A stretch of 64,000 bases of DNA from Thelephora terrestris (Eukaryota > Basidiomycota > Agaricomycetes > Thelephorales > Thelephoraceae). A program made the position numbers and the translations under genes. Shown here piece by piece: positions 35,881-47,200 of this stretch (position 1 is the first letter of the stretch; each line of letters begins with the position of its first letter). The stretch is from contig WIUZ02000008.1 of NCBI GenBank assembly GCA_015956445.1, positions 806,001 to 870,000 of the forward strand, written 5' to 3'. The notes under the pieces are model-generated. The model saw only the letters and a list, made by a program, of their open reading frames with translations. It was not told where the DNA came from and searched no databases.

Positions 35881-37192
35881 AAAAATGTGAACCTAGCTCA
35901 ACCTATCCTCACCCAGCCCATTAGTATGTAACTTGGTTTATGGGAACACAGGATGAACCACACACTTCCCAACTACAAGCTGACAATTGCTCAGGTGCAT
36001 CTACTTTGCTGGACCTACAAGCCAGTGGACCTATAAGCCTATATGCCCACAAACCCATGGGGACCTATACTCAGTACATGTGACAAGCCATATTCTGTTC
36101 CAGACTGCAACCTGGCTGCAACCCAAGCCCTTTCACCCTGCAGGCTAATGGACTCATCAACTCAAACCCTTACAGATCTGTAGGCCCATAATACACCAAC
36201 TGGCTAATAGGTCCAGCTAGGTGGACAAGTTTGGGTTGCAGTCAGGTTGCAGTCTGGAACAGAATATGGCTTGTCACATGTACTGAGTATAGGTCCCCAT
36301 GGGTTTGTGGGCATATAGGCTTATAGGTCCACTGGCTTGTAGGTCCAGCAAAGTAGATGCACTTGAGCAATTGTCAGCTTGTAGTTTGGAAGTGTGTGGT
36401 TCATCCTGTGTTCCCATAAACCAAGTTACATACTAATGGGCTGGGTGAGGATAGGTTGAGCTAGGTTCACATTTTTGCAGATTAGGTTAGGTTATGCTAG
36501 GCTGGGTTAGATCAGGTTAGGTCAGGTCAGGGCCAGATAGATTTAGTTAGGTTAGGTCCAGTAGACCATATTGGGTTGGGTAAGGCTACTTTAGAACAGG
36601 GTCAGGTAAGGTTAGGTGGACTACTGTAGGGTGGGGTTTAGGGTAGGTTAGGTTTAGGTTTGGGACAGGTTAGGTTTAGGGTAGGTTAGGTGTAGAGTAG
36701 GTTTGGGACAGGTTAGGTTTAGGGTAGGTGTCAGGGCCACTCTTCGCCCTTCAGGTACCAGTGCTGTTGGTGAGTCGCAACTCCAACCAACAAGAAACAA
36801 TGGGGCAAAGGGGGAACGACTTCCCTATATCCACCCAAAGTCTACGTGGTCCAAAACGCGATGGACGAGTGTTCTCCGGTAGGTTGTCCGAATTCACAGC
36901 AGGAGTGCCGAGCCTCTATCAGGTAAACCCCTATCGTCTTCTGAGGGCGGATACAAGAGCCCGAGGATGGCGCCTCAAACTGGTGCTTGATTAAGAGAGC
37001 GGCGAGGAACTCCTTTTCGTAAGCGCGTTCGCCGATTCTTAACGCAAGGCTGAGAGAGAGAGGAGAGCGAACGTGTTCAGAGAGTTACTCGATAAGCTCT
37101 TCAGTGGCCTACAGCAAATACACCGATGCTGCAAGGAGAAGAGGACTTCCCGAGATATCAAAGATAGGGAGTCCTCAGCTACTCTACTGGTA

Positions 37193-37200
37193 CCTATATA
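37193..37200 (-). promoter_or_regulatory. LTR-type TATA box of copy 2
   Basis: Minus-strand TATATAGG downstream of GGCCACTC, in the same arrangement as copies 1 and 3. Confidence 0.5.
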
Positions 37201-37648
37201 GGAGAGTGGCCGGGACATAGATAATCCCATCTAATAATAACTCGGAGCAGAGAAGGGCCGAGAGTAAACTAGAACAGTAAGCGGCCCGGGTCATAGAATA
37301 GAAATAATGAAGGAGTGGCTAAGGGGTCAGGGTTCGTGAGAGAATAAGAAAGGGGTCATGACGTCGTGTGGGAAAGGAATGACAAAGAACAATATCACAT
37401 GTGAGGACGAACCAATGAAAGAACGACGTGTCAGCTCATTCGATCGGGACAACAAAAGACCGAGTGGGGCTTGAATGTCGAGGGCGAATTGTATGGAGAG
37501 ACTGGACCGGTGAAACGATGGACCGATCCAATGGCGAATAGGACGCGAGCGCTGTCGAGGGTCGGATAAAGCGTAGCGCGAACCGGCCGTTGGATCCATC
37601 AAACTCCCTTCTTCCCACATCAACACTTCCACCAACCAACTACTCATT

Positions 37649-39399
37649 ATGCCTATGATCTCTGACCGTGTCTTCCGTGCTGAGAACAGCACTGCTACCA
37701 TCGAGTCCGCGGATCCTCGGTCCGTGCAGAACAAGAGCTACTTCTTGCCGAACGCCAATGTGGCGTACCCTAGTTATCGCGAGGTGCGACGTCACGTGTC
37801 GCTATTTGCTGGCAACAACTGACATCGCATTTGTAGATCTTCGCCGCGGCCGACAAGGTGGATGCTCGACAACTGGAGGCAACGATCGCTAAGCCCCCCA
37901 GCTACCTGACCATGGACGACGAGTTGTGGTATCACAACTTGATCGACCACAAGCTGCAAGAGTCGATGCGAGGGGTAACGTTCAACACCGAGCTGCGCAT
38001 GCCGTACGAGACTCCGGTGGCTTCGTCGTTGTGGGGGCTCCTGCGAATGGGGATCTACGATCTGGGGAACGGGGAAGGAAGATGGCCTGGAGCGACTCGC
38101 TCCCAACACTACACAGCAGCCGTTGGTCACCGCCTTTGGTTCCTTCTGAGGACGGAACAGAAAGCGGTGAGTCGGTCTGTGCATCCCGCTTGTGGGATAA
38201 CACTGACGGACTTATAGAATGAGCGACTGAAGCGTGAGGTGAAGGAAGCGAAGGACGATGCCCGTAGGATGTACTCGGAGGCATTGGACACGAAGAAGAC
38301 GCTTTTGCTGATGAACGACACGCTCCGAGTAACGTTCGAGAGCGAGATGCTGGCGCTGCGCGAAGAACACAATCGTTTGGTCGAGTCCTTGAAGGAACGG
38401 GACGACACCATCCAGCGGGACCTGGTCGAGGTCGACCGACGGCTCAACCGTCATAGAAGGGCTCTGAATGAGCTCGACACCAAGGTCGGTGCGACTTCTC
38501 CTGGTCTTTATCCAAGAAAGCCCACACCACTTCTAGGTTGATACGTTGGACGATGCCTTGCCGTTGCTGGGCGCTCGGGTCGAGTCCATGAGCGAGCGGT
38601 TGTGCCACTGCCGCACTCGTTCGGTGGCTGCGGTTCGCGACGAGTCCGAGGACGAGTCGATTCCGGATCGGATGGCTTCTCCCATAGGTGGGATGTCGGT
38701 TGACATATTTGACTTGTCCACTGACATCCTTTTTAGCTTCCGATGGATCGCATCGCACACCTGCGCATACCGATGGCGGGGAGGAGGTCGTTCGTGAGAC
38801 GTCCGAAGAGACGGCCGTGAACCCGGTTAGTAGTTCTCCCGAGTTGGAGTACGCGGGGGAGAACGAGGTAGCCGTTCCGGTTCCGCCTCCGTCGATCTCT
38901 CCGGTGCGTGGGCAGCGTTCCATCCGTGCTCGTCGATGGGTTCCTTATCGTGGGACACTCCGTCCAGCGCACCGCATGCGTCCCAGTAATCCAGACGCTA
39001 TCCGCCAGGGTGGAGACATTGAGTCCACCGTCCTATTCCGACGCGACGATGTTGCAGTGCCGCGTGGATCGCGGCGAGTTGATTCCGGTGGAGTCCGTCG
39101 ACGTGAACGGCTTAACCGACCTTACGCTCTTGTCGGTCCAGCGTGCAGCGGAGGCCGTTCGCCTGGTGGCTCAACTGACCGAGAGAGTGGAGGGCTGGTC
39201 AGTCCAGAGGACTCTGGATCAGACTACGGTCGATTCAGCGAGGAACCGCCTGCGCGCCGAGGTTCAGCTGGTCGCAGCTCATCGTCTGGAGGAAGCTCGG
39301 GTCGTCGAGATGGTCGACGAGGAAGTCGACGAGAATGCCTCGGAGGGGACGGAGGAGGAGATTGCCAGTGCTGAAGAGTACTGGCAGACCAGGTCTTGA
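37649..39399 (+). CDS. LTR-borne coiled-coil/acidic protein, 484 aa (copy 2)
   Basis: Exons are 37649-37783, 37837-38166, 38218-38484, 38537-38687, 38737-38903 and 38995-39399, totalling 1455 nt with frame kept throughout. The product starts MPMISDRVFRAENS. It shares with copies 1 and 3 the block KVDARQLEATI..LTMDDELWYHNLI, then a coiled coil (LKREVKEAKDDARRM; HNRLVESLKERDDTIQRDL), a CHC motif, an acidic/Pro-rich segment and a strongly acidic end (VEMVDEEVDENASEGTEEE). Introns are 50-91 bp. The last-exon acceptor is the least certain junction. No catalytic motif was recognised and the function is unknown. Confidence 0.72.
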
Positions 39400-40778
39400 T
39401 GGCTAGGGTTTGTACACCTTAGTCCTCGTCCATAGAGTCCGGGCGGATTTAACTCCGTCGGTTTGGTAGTCTCGTGTCTTCGCTGTGCGCGCGTGTGTAA
39501 TATCATCGGTGTCCTTGTCTGTGTTTCTTGATGACGTGTGAGTCGTGATAAGGGAGATGATAAGATAAGAAAGGGGGATAGGTAAGGAAAGTGGTCGAAA
39601 GTTGGGTGTAAAAGTGGTTCAAAAAGAAGTTAAAATTCAGCACGCTGACAGTAGGTTAGGTGTAGAGTAGGTTAGGTTTAGGGTAGGTTAGGTCAGGTTA
39701 GGTTTACGTTGACGGTAGGTTAGGTTAGGCTAGGTTTAGGTTAGGTTAGGTTTAGGTTAGGTTAGGTTTAGGTTAGGTTAGGTTTAGGTTAGGTTAGGTT
39801 TAGGTTAAGTTTAAGGTAGATTATGTTTAAGGTAGATTATGTTTACGGTAGAGTTTGTTTACGGTAGAGTACGTTTACGGTAGATTAAGTTTACCGTAGA
39901 CTACATTTACCGTAGACTACGTTTGCTGTAGACTATGTTTACCGTAGATTATGTTTACCGTAGATTATGTTTACCGTAGATTATGTTTACCGTAGATTAT
40001 GTTTACCACAGGTTATGTTTATGGTAGATTACATTTACAGTGGGTTGGATTTACTGTAGGTTAGGTTAGGTCAGGTGGACTATTTTGGGTAGATTAGATG
40101 AAACACTTGTAGATTAGATTAGATTAGGGGTTAGGTGAGATAAGATAAAACAAAATCAAGTTGAGTTAGGGTCGGTTTAGGTTAGGTTAGGTCATGACTA
40201 CAAACAGAACCATATTCTATCATATGGTAGAAAAGGCAAAGAAAAGTTTACATAAATCTCATTGAAATGAAGACCTTCCAATTGTAATGTTGGAAAATCA
40301 ACTTATTGAAAGGTCACTATCCTTGAAAATTATGCTATTTAGAAGTTCTCACACTTAGAAATTGCTGTAGTTAGAAAAATAACAAATCTGGTAAAAAATA
40401 GAATATTTGGTAAAAATAACATACCAGGTCAAATTTCCTTTTTAGGAAGTCACATGATCCCATTATGTAATCCATCAAATTTCCTCTTATGGTATTTCCT
40501 TTTATAGTATTTCCTTTTATAGACATTCCATCTATTCTGTTTCCCATCATTGCTTACATAAGCCATCAATATTTCCTTTCTGGGATATTCCCAAAAAGGA
40601 AACCCACCCAGACTCCCAGGCAATCCACACCCTCGGCACCTGCCTAATTGGGACCTCTCCCATCAACCCAAAACATGGGTGAGTATGGGTTGAGCAGTAC
40701 TCAAAGTTATCATGATAACTTTGAGGGTGAAATCTGACCAGTTATCACACTTTACTCAGTAATGTAACTACCACAGCT

Positions 40779-42739
40779 GATTTCCAGGGTGTTGCGATAG
40801 GTCGGAGGAAAGTGTAGCAAGTAGTTAGCATACTAGTGGGCATTATGCTAACGAGGGGTACCTCTAAGTCAATATAATATTTACACACTTCGGTGACACG
40901 GGGGGACAACATCAAACTACCCGGAAGTACGCTGGGAAAAGAACATCTTATTCTACAGTTTTATTGCAAATTGTAGCTCGTGTCACGGTATACGGCCGGA
41001 ATTGCCAAAGCATACGGTGGCGGCCTCAAGAAGATCTTGCAGTTCTCAGTCGGCATCCAGCAAGTAGATGCGGAGTATGGAGCTGCTGAACGCCTGCTAC
41101 TGCTCAGCAAGATGGGAAAGGGGGGAAACCTGGGACGCAGAGTAGAAATTTCAAGATATCTCATGCACCTGCAGAATTTCCACAGTATCCACAACAGGAC
41201 GCAAACGAAGGCACGATCGAAACCCGCAGTTGATCATGAAAGATGTGTTCAGAGAGTCGGGGGTGGACAGGATGCGCAAGCGCGTGATTTATAAATGCCT
41301 GGGTAACGACGAGGGCCGCTTGAATACCGTACACATTAATTTGAGTTACAAAAACACCTGCGCTGACCTCTGTCTGTGGATATCCACCGTTCATACGTAC
41401 ACCATTTGGAGTAAAGAAAGTTGTCATCTCGCAGTTGAGCGTCGCACGGTCACCCTGAAACTTTGTAGACATTCTCTGTGCACTCATAACAGTGCGTCCC
41501 TGTACTTATGGAGGTGCTTGTGACGCTAGGTAACGATGGAGACCAACAGAAATCTATAGTGGGCTCACAAAAGCTGGATGCGACCCAAGTCGATATCGAG
41601 CTGCCACGGACAAAGTGGGGGTCCACATCTATCCAAAAATGTTTGGTTGTACAGCACAAGCTACTGCCAAGGCACCTACCCCTAACGCTCAGATCTCTTA
41701 TCGAACCATGAACCGAACGAATGATATCTATATGTGATCGATCCCCCAGCTTTATCCGATCGTCTTTTCGTTTGAACCTGCACGTTCTCAACCTTCTATA
41801 CAGTCACTAGTCACACACTAGACTACTCCTGTAGTGCTCAAACGGGATAAGTGTTCTTCATGCTTGGAGAAACAGATGCTTACGGACTTTTAACGAAGGC
41901 GGAGGGTGGAAGCCGCCGCGAGCCGGCAACACTTAGAAACAGCGACGGACGGGACACCGGTATGGTGATAGTGGAGGCAGAGAGGTATACTAAGGCTAGA
42001 GAGGTTTCTGTTTGGTCATCAGGGGCACGAATCTCGGCTACTCGCACAATCCTACAACAGGTGTTATAACGTCAAGCGTTAGAGGCGGTCAACAATAAAT
42101 GCTCCACGAGAGCCCAAGGTTGGGATACTAGTAGTACTACGCTATGAGGTATAACAGGAGTAGATTAGATTGGCCCTATGGCTCCCAACAAACAAACATC
42201 CATCAGAGTACTCGATCTATTCGAGGCGACGGCAGTGACAAGGTCTCGCGGCGCCAGCAACATAGACAAGCGAGCTGACCCTGGGGTACTCTTGCAGGTT
42301 CGTGGCGGACAACACCTCGGGAACATCTTACAGGCTTAATTGTGCGTGCAGGCAAAGATATAAGCACTAGGCTCGAGGAAAGAATGTATATTTGCTGAGA
42401 ATACAAGCGGGGGAAACAAGAAGTGGAGGCAAGAAGTGAAAGCATTGACAACATTTACGTAGATTTCCGGACGAGATTGTAACGAGAGGCTAAGAACTGA
42501 GAACGGTTTATCATAGGCGGGAGCAGGTGAGGGAAACAGGACGGAAAAGGGAGAGGGGGGGGCTAAGACAAAACCTTAACGGCCCCGGCAGCGAGGCGAG
42601 AATTGTAGAGATCTCTTGCTTCCTCCCACGTTGTGGTCTTACGGAAGACACTTCCCGAAACACCAATAACCCAAGGTGCGACTTCGTCCCTGGTATGAAC
42701 AGCGTGAGAAAGGGCATCGCACGTATGGTCTACGGAAAC
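40779..42739. other. Stretch without a confident gene
   Basis: Open frames of 60-113 codons exist on both strands (for example 40980-41294 plus, and 41161-41791 minus in two frames), but none has recognisable motifs or clear splice support. I report no gene here. Confidence 0.4.
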
Positions 42740-43522
42740 CTACCAACTGTTGAACACACCCAGGTACAAACCCTTGCTGATGATATAATACGCGGGTTGA
42801 TCGGCGAGCCCAGAGTCAGTCGGGGGACGCAGGTAAGCACCTGGGATACCTAAAACTGAAATTAGGGGGCGGTACTCGAGGGGGACATAGCACAGACCTG
42901 GTCGAACAAAGTGGGGGTGGTTGGTGTAGTCGGGGATGCCGACATTATCCCTAGAGGAAATGACGAGAGGGAAAGGCCCATGCATTAAGGGAACCGTAGT
43001 TGGGGTTGGGACCGGAGTCGGGGGACGCGCTGAGGGCTGAGTTGTAGGGCCCGGGGTTGGGTATGGACATCCGGAGGCAGTAGCTGAGAGACGCACTTGA
43101 CCAGTAGCTCCACAGCGCGCACGGCGTGAAGAGGCGGTCGATCGGGTTTCCTCAGAGGTCGAGGATACGGTGGTCGAGATCAAAACTGCACCAAAGTCTT
43201 CGGGCCATGTATGGGACAGAGCATCTACAACAGGTGCGTCTTTGTGAGAGTCGAACGTAACGGCTGAGAAGAGACCCCGAAACTTACCCTGACTGATTGC
43301 CAGACCATTGAAATTCAACGAAATGTCGTAGTCGGCCGCATCCAAGAGGTGATCAGCCCTCGCTACCATGACGCTGAGAAGATAGCGGATGTCCCTCAAC
43401 TCCGGCTCCGGCAGTTCGACCATCAGGCTATGCGACATCCGGAGGAGGCCATCGCACATGGAGAAGGCGGAGTCGGTAGAAAGCCCGATGAAGGCTCTGG
43501 AAGCTTCAGTCGCACGAGGCAT
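42740..43522 (-). CDS. Hypothetical proline-rich protein, possibly another LTR-borne gene
   Basis: An uninterrupted frame from ATG at 43522 to 42740 gives 260 residues. It starts MPRATEASRAFIGL. It has a helical N-terminal half (ELRDIRYLLSVMVARADHLL), a Ser/Thr/Arg-rich middle, a TPGPTTQPSARPPTPVPTPT linker and a C-terminal block with PLVISSRDNVGIPDY and GLCYVPLEYRPL. Possible introns (for example GTAAGTTTCGG near 43287) mean the exact product is uncertain. The MPR start and the position relative to the LTR terminus at 47965, once palindrome F is discounted, resemble the antisense genes of copies 2 and E. I could not find the other LTR terminus. The family is not recognised. Confidence 0.45.
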   Translation of the reverse strand: MPRATEASRAFIGLSTDSAFSMCDGLLRMSHSLMVELPEPELRDIRYLLSVMVARADHLLDAADYDISLNFNGLAISQGKFRGLFSAVTFDSHKDAPVVDALSHTWPEDFGAVLISTTVSSTSEETRSTASSRRARCGATGQVRLSATASGCPYPTPGPTTQPSARPPTPVPTPTTVPLMHGPFPLVISSRDNVGIPDYTNHPHFVRPGLCYVPLEYRPLISVLGIPGAYLRPPTDSGLADQPAYYIISKGLYLGVFNSW

Positions 43523-44215
43523 TGAGAAAACGGGGGGTAGAAATAAAGAGTGAGTGGGGAGGACGCGCAGGGGGATGGGAGAAAAATGGCACCAGAGTTC
43601 CACGGTATTTAACAATTTGCGGAGGGTGGTGTTTTTGGTACTTGAACGTCTCAAAGGAGGAGGGGCAGGGAAAGAGCTCCGACGGGAACGTAACATGGCG
43701 ACGAGTGAAAAGTTATCATTGGAGTCGTTCAAAGAGGCGTGGGGATGCACATAGTGAGGGGCGCTTGAGCTTGCGTGAGAACCCCGTTCCTCTTCGTTTC
43801 AACCTCTACGGAAGCACGGACTGCTATAGCAGGTGTGTTGCATTTTCAGGCCTTTCTATCATATGATCACCGGTCTAGATTCTCTAGTTATCGAGTACCT
43901 GTCCTTCCAGAATCAATCATATTGACTGCCAGGTATCTCCTCTTGTGGTGCGATCGGCGTCCGCTGAGCCTTTCCCTTTTCGTTCCGAAGCCTCTGGGAC
44001 GTTGTGCTCGGTAGCGTCCCTTCTCATCTTCAGACCTTGGTGTGACTACATCTCACTAACCCAGAATTGGTAGGATGGACCGTGAATGTAGGATATGGGC
44101 GTTGGAAGCAACGTGGCTTTTGGCTGCACGTATACCTCCGCCATCTGTCCGTCAAGCCGACCCGACATCCTCCTCCTGTTCGCAACCGTTGCGGCACTCA
44201 GATGGCCATACTAAG
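43523..44215. other. 5' flank of the 42740-43522 gene up to palindrome F
   Basis: No gene supported. It may include part of the promoter/U3 of an LTR unit interrupted by F. Confidence 0.3.
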
Positions 44216-47200
44216 GCAGTAGTCCTTATTAAAAACATTAATGTTTTAGGAGTTTTTGTCGCAAATTTGAATGGCCTGAGGGGGGATATTTTACTCATAA
44301 AGTTTTAATGGAAATTATGGGGGGGACTGGGACCCAGCTTACTGGGCACTGGTGCTCCCAATTAGGCAGGTGCCGACAGTGTGGGTGGCCCGGGGGAGTG
44401 GATTGCTTATATAATAAAAATTGAAAAATTCAGGGAAATTCCAGAAAATTCTGAAAAAATTCTGAAAATTATTAGAAAATTCCCACGGGTGTCAGGGAGG
44501 GCAGAAAATAAAAAATGGACTGTGGGAATTTCCGATCAAAATTTCCCAAAAAGGAAATTTTTGATGGCTTACATAAGCAACTCAAAAATGATTTTGATAT
44601 TGAATTTCCTTTTTGGGAAATTTTGATGGCTGATATAAGCAGGTCATGTGACTGAAAAAAGTGGGTGTTGCTTATGTAATCAGGTCATGTGACCGACCAA
44701 AAAAGGAAAGTTTTGATGGCTTACATAAGTGTCTCAAAAATGCTTTTGGAGGGGTCTTTCCTAAAAAGGAAATTCCTTTTTAGGAAATATTTGATGGATT
44801 ACCAAAAAAGGAAATTTTGATGGCTTACATAAGCGGCTCAAAAACGCTTTTTGCAAAAATTACCAAAAAGGGAAATTTCCCTTTTAGGAAAGAGCTTCCA
44901 AAAAAGGAAATTTTGATGGCTTACATAAGCAACTCAAAAATTATTTTGGCAAAAATTACCAAAAAAGGAAATTTCCTAAAAAGGAAATTATATGCTAGAA
45001 AATTCGGAAAAATGCCAGAAAAATCCTAAAAAATACTGAAAAAATTCCCACATGTCTAGAAAGTGCCCAAAATGGTAAATTATTCCCAGAAATATTCAAA
45101 AAATTGTTTTTCTGGCTGGAAAAATCAGGAAAAAATTCCAAAAAAATTCCAAAAATTCCAGAGTATAGATAAATATTTTATAAAAATTATTTCAATTTTT
45201 TTGGTCCATTGAATAGCCCATAATTTCAATATTAATATATTTTTTGCCCAAAAAATTCAGAAAAATCCCAAAAAATTGATAAAAATAGGGAAATACAAAT
45301 ATATCTGTAATATTCATTATATCATGAAGTACAGACCAGTTTGTGGTCATAAACTAGCCCTAAACCTAGTCCTGGACCTAACCTAACCTAACCTAGCCTA
45401 ACCCTAACCCTAACCCTAACCCTAACCCTAACCTAGACCTAAACCTACACCTAACCTAAACCTAAACCTAACCTAACCTAACCTAACCCTGACTTAACCT
45501 AACCTAACCTAACCTAAACCTAACCTAACCTAACCTAACCTAACCTAACCCCAAACCTAACCTGCCCTAAACCCAGCCTGCCCCAAACCTATCCTAGCAC
45601 CAAACCTAAACCTAAACCTAAACCTAAACCTAACCTGCCCTAAACCTAACTCTGACCTGGCCTAGTTCAGCCTTATCTTATCTTATCTTATCTTATCTAT
45701 CTTATTCTGTCTTACCTACCCTAGACCCAACCTAACCTGACATAGTCAACTTAACCTGGTCCACCACAGATCACCCAACCTAACCTAAAGTGGTCTACCT
45801 GACCTAGACTGATGCAACTTGAGTTTATTCTTCTAATCAGCTGTTATCTGATCTGGCCTTAATCTAAATACCGTAGCTAACCAACATCTAACCCAACCTC
45901 ACCTGGCTCACCAGCAAGTAGCTGGGCTACAGGAACACACCCTGAGCTGCACCATCCCATATCCTGTATCCAACTGTCACTCAAACACAAGAACTGTGGT
46001 GGACCTACAAGTTAGTGGACCCATAAGCCCACAGACCCACAAGTATAGGCTGTTCACTCAGTGGAAACATCTGTTATCCACCCTCACCCACGCACCACCC
46101 TCACTCTGTGTTCTGTGCCAGACTGCAACTTCACCACAGCTCATGTTCAGCCACCTAGCTAAACCCATGTACAATCAGGTCTACAAATCCATGGATCCAT
46201 AACCAGTAGTCTATCACCCTGACTTGCAGGTTCAGCCAGGTGGCTGAACATAAGCTGTGGTGAAGTTGCAGTCTGGCACAGAACACAGAGTGAGGGTGGT
46301 GCGTGGGTGAGGGTGGATAACAGATGTTTCCACTGAGTGAACAGCCTATACTTGTGGGTCTGTGGGCTTATGGGTCCACTAACTTGTAGGTCCACCACAG
46401 TTCTTGTGTTTGAGTGACAGTTGGATACAGGATATGGGATGGTGCAGCTCAGGGTGTGTTCCTGTAGCCCAGCTACTTGCTGGTGAGCCAGGTGAGGTTG
46501 GGTTAGATGTTGGTTAGCTACGGTATTTAGATTAAGGCCAGATAAGATAACAGCTGATTAGAAGAATAAACTCAAGTTGCATCAGTCTAGGTCAGGTAGA
46601 CCACTTTAGGTTAGGTTGGGTGATCTGTGGTGGACCAGGTTAAGTTGACTATGTCAGGTTAGGTTGGGTCTAGGGTAGGTAAGACAGAATAAGATAGATA
46701 AGATAAGATAAGATAAGATAAGGCTGAACTAGGCCAGGTCAGAGTTAGGTTTAGGGCAGGTTAGGTTTAGGTTTAGGTTTAGGTTTAGGTTTGGTGCTAG
46801 GATAGGTTTGGGGCAGGCTGGGTTTAGGGCAGGTTAGGTTTGGGGTTAGGTTAGGTTAGGTTAGGTTAGGTTAGGTTTAGGTTAGGTTAGGTTAGGTTAA
46901 GTCAGGGTTAGGTTAGGTTAGGTTAGGTTTAGGTTTAGGTTAGGTGTAGGTTTAGGTCTAGGTTAGGGTTAGGGTTAGGGTTAGGGTTAGGGTTAGGCTA
47001 GGTTAGGTTAGGTTAGGTCCAGGACTAGGTTTAGGGCTAGTTTATGACCACAAACTGGTCTGTACTTCATGATATAATGAATATTACAGATATATTTGTA
47101 TTTCCCTATTTTTATCAATTTTTTGGGATTTTTCTGAATTTTTTGGGCAAAAAATATATTAATATTGAAATTATGGGCTATTCAATGGACCAAAAAAATT

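Larger units (their letters stand above)
36729..39650 (-). mobile_element. Solo-LTR-type unit, copy 2, carrying an antisense gene, inserted in palindrome B
   Basis: The plus-strand ends are TGTCAGGGCCACTCTTCGCC and TTCAGCACGCTGACA. Target repeat GTAGG is at 36724-36728 and 39651-39655. Removing the unit restores the mirror symmetry of B's right arm. Length is 2922 bp. A minus-strand TATATAGG box (37193-37200), preceded by GGCCACTC, lies about 470 bp from the 36729 terminus. An intact six-exon gene runs on the plus strand. Confidence 0.78.
33964..40778. mobile_element. Giant palindromic (foldback) element B, with LTR copy 2 inserted in its right arm
   Basis: The same family as A but in the opposite orientation: the left end is ACTAGTGGTAG and the right end, inverted, is AGCTGTGGTAG. 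Flanks TATTTCCAC (33955-33963) and GATTTCCAG (40779-40787) match at 7 of 9 bases, fitting an aged 9-bp duplication. The arms run about 33970-36120 and 36240-40770, the latter split by the unit at 36729-39650. Without that unit B is about 3.9 kb. The left arm has an expanded 18-bp array. There is no protein-coding content of its own. Confidence 0.85.

Noticed and set aside
36729-39650. Transib-type DNA transposon, because of the 5-bp duplication
   Set aside because: The termini are TGTCAG..CTGACA, not CACWATG-like, and no RAG1-like transposase is present.
40980-41487. Possible gene in overlapping 104-aa plus and 108-aa minus frames
   Set aside because: The two overlap and neither shows a family motif or a clear splice pattern.
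45402-45433. A true telomere or chromosome end
   Set aside because: The TTAGGG-type arrays are short, mirrored and embedded in palindrome F with unique sequence on both sides.
46159-46398. Mirror open frames of 68-79 aa (MVDLQVSGPISPQTHKY) at the centre of palindrome F, and the 104/138 aa pair at 23180-23825 in D
   Set aside because: The same peptide appears from both arms because of symmetry, and the sequence is the shared non-coding core.
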